From Haloarcula nitratireducens (GTDB lineage Archaea; Halobacteriota; Halobacteria; Halobacteriales; Haloarculaceae): a stretch of DNA of 64,000 nt. This document shows positions 62,743-64,000 of this stretch, piece by piece; the first letter of the stretch is position 1; every line of letters starts with the position of its first letter. The translations under genes were made by a program, and so were the position numbers. The stretch is from positions 124,001-188,000 of the forward strand of contig NZ_RKLT01000003.1 of the NCBI RefSeq assembly GCF_019599505.1, given 5' to 3'. A model generated the notes under the pieces. It made no database searches. It had not been told where the DNA came from and worked only from the letters and a program-made list of their open reading frames with translations.

Positions 62743-64000
62743 TGGACACACAGGACCGACGCGCAATCTCGCGTGAGTACTTCGCCAAGGAACGGCTCGC
62801 AGAACATCACTTCCGCTCGTTCAACTCCTTCCTCGACCGGGGGATGCAACAGGTCGTCGACGAGAAGGAGACCATCGACACCGACATCGGCGACAAAGAG
62901 GGGCAGGAACCGGTGTGGGTCGAACTCGGCGACGTCCGCGTCGTCACCCCCCGAGTCCGAGAGGCCGACGGCAGCGAGGAACTGCTCTACCCGCAGGAGG
63001 CTCGCCTCCGCAACATCACCTACTCCGCGCCGGTGTTCATGGAGATGGCCATCGTCCGCGGCGGCGAGGAGGAACCCGAGGAAGTCGTCGATCGGACCGA
63101 GACCAAGATCGGGCGGATGCCCGTCATGGTCGGCTCGAACAAGTGTAACATCGCCGGTTTCTCCGACGAGGAGCTCATCGACATCGGCGAGGACCCCGCC
63201 GACCCCGGCGGCTACTTCGTGGTCAACGGCTCCGAGCGGGTGCTGATGACCAGCGAGGACCTCGCCCCGAACAAGATTCTCGCCGAGTACGACACGAAGT
63301 ACGGCGACGAGGTGCAGGTCGCGAAGACCTTCTCCCAGCGCCGCGGCTACCGCGCGCTCGTCCTCTGTGAGCGCACCCGCGACGGCCTGCTCGAAGTCTC
63401 CTTCCCGTCTGTTTCGGGGAGCATCGACTTCGTGACGCTCGTTCGCGCGCTGGGCCTCGAATCCGACGAGGAGATCGTCCACCGCGTCAGCGAGGACCCC
63501 GAGATCGTGAAGTTCATGCTCGAGAATCTGGAGGAGGCCGAGGTCCAGACGACCGAGGGCGCGATCGAGACCCTCGGCCAGCGCGTCGCCTCCGGCCAGG
63601 GCAAGAACTACCAGCTGAAGCGGGCCAACTACGTCATCGACCGCTATCTGCTGCCGCACCTCCACGAGGAGGGCGTCGACGAGGAGGAGGTCCGCATCAA
63701 CAAGGCGTACTACCTCTGCCGGATGGCCGAGGCCTGCTTCGAACTCGCGCTCGACCGCCGCGAGTCCGACGACAAGGACCACTACGCCAACAAGCGCCTG
63801 AAGGTCAGCGGCGACCTGATGACCGACCTGTTCCGGACGGCGCTGAACAAGCTCGCCCGGGACGTGAAATACCAGCTCGAACGCGCGAACATGCGGAACC
63901 GCCAACTGTCTGTCTCCACGGTGGTCCGCTCGGACGTGCTGACCGAACGGCTGGAACACCCCATCGCGACGGGGAACTGGGTCGGCGGCCGCTCGGGCGT
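62742..64000 (+). CDS. rpoB2: RNA polymerase subunit B'' (Rpb2 N-terminal part), truncated by window
   Basis: 419 codons are visible from [20 protein letters not shown]; the frame is open to the last base. EEHHFRSFNSFLDRG-like protrusion start, VNGSERVLMTSED and the lobe region are typical. Split B subunit, as in haloarchaea and methanogens; the catalytic half is in rpoB1 beyond the window. Confidence 0.96.
   Translation, partial: MDTQDRRAISREYFAKERLAEHHFRSFNSFLDRGMQQVVDEKETIDTDIGDKEGQEPVWVELGDVRVVTPRVREADGSEELLYPQEARLRNITYSAPVFMEMAIVRGGEEEPEEVVDRTETKIGRMPVMVGSNKCNIAGFSDEELIDIGEDPADPGGYFVVNGSERVLMTSEDLAPNKILAEYDTKYGDEVQVAKTFSQRRGYRALVLCERTRDGLLEVSFPSVSGSIDFVTLVRALGLESDEEIVHRVSEDPEIVKFMLENLEEAEVQTTEGAIETLGQRVASGQGKNYQLKRANYVIDRYLLPHLHEEGVDEEEVRINKAYYLCRMAEACFELALDRRESDDKDHYANKRLKVSGDLMTDLFRTALNKLARDVKYQLERANMRNRQLSVSTVVRSDVLTERLEHPIATGNWVGGRSG

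Overview
The window is chromosomal DNA of a halophilic archaeon (class Halobacteria). Base composition is GC-rich, predicted proteins are strongly acidic, and the archaeal markers are consistent: rpoH followed by rpoB2, L10e, SUI1, a NOG1-type GTPase, TrmB, F420 genes (cofE, mer), gap next to pgk, Tat-type lipoprotein export, and many likely leaderless promoters. Genus cannot be set from sequence alone. No phage, IS element or CRISPR array is visible.

Layout. 0-6.8 kb: three secreted cell-surface proteins on the + strand, with PKD, malectin-like, cohesin-like and dockerin-like (EF-hand) modules; the last ends in an LPITG-hydrophobic-RR tail. 7-10 kb: trkH and trkA for potassium uptake. 10-12 kb: small haloarchaeal genes, including a winged-helix/membrane-protein pair. 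12.4-16.2 kb: the most unusual region. It has a small membrane protein, an Hsp20-like protein and a 31-residue hydrophobic peptide, next to a four-gene minus-strand operon of acidic proteins. Two of these carry perfect GxxxG glycine zippers, one a SAP/Rho_N-like helix pair, and one a glycine/leucine-rich NLLG motif also known from bacterial proteins. 16.4-22 kb: PfpI protein, methyltransferase, MDR oxidoreductase, tandem cold-shock genes, DUF429 protein, nucleotidyltransferase.

22-35 kb is a malto-oligosaccharide locus: permeases malG/malF and lipoprotein malE (minus strand), a GH13 enzyme and malK-type ATPase (plus), two GH15 glucoamylase-like enzymes (minus) and a TrmB regulator (plus). Substrate is imported by the ABC transporter, cut to glucose by GH13/GH15 enzymes, and probably controlled by TrmB. 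35-45 kb: ECM4-type GST homologue, L10e, RimK-type ligase, Hsp20, gap-pgk, riboflavin synthase, PrsW-type protease, pdxT, hisE. 45-52 kb: NOG1 GTPase, Ca/Na antiporter, SIMPL and DUF389 membrane proteins, cofE-mer. 52.3-56.5 kb: MoxR-DUF58-transglutaminase operon. 56.5-61.5 kb: SUI1 with an unusual upstream mini-ORF, GntP permease, EngB, phosphodiesterase, small regulators. 61.5-64 kb: repeats derived from the tRNA-Asp 3' end, tRNA-Asp(GTC), then rpoH and the start of rpoB2, which runs off the window.

Several intergenic regions (36.8, 44.1, 60.6 and 61.8 kb) carry clusters of short perfect hairpins or direct repeats rather than genes. Family names below come from recognised motifs, not database searches; starts are chosen from motif position, overlaps and promoter spacing.
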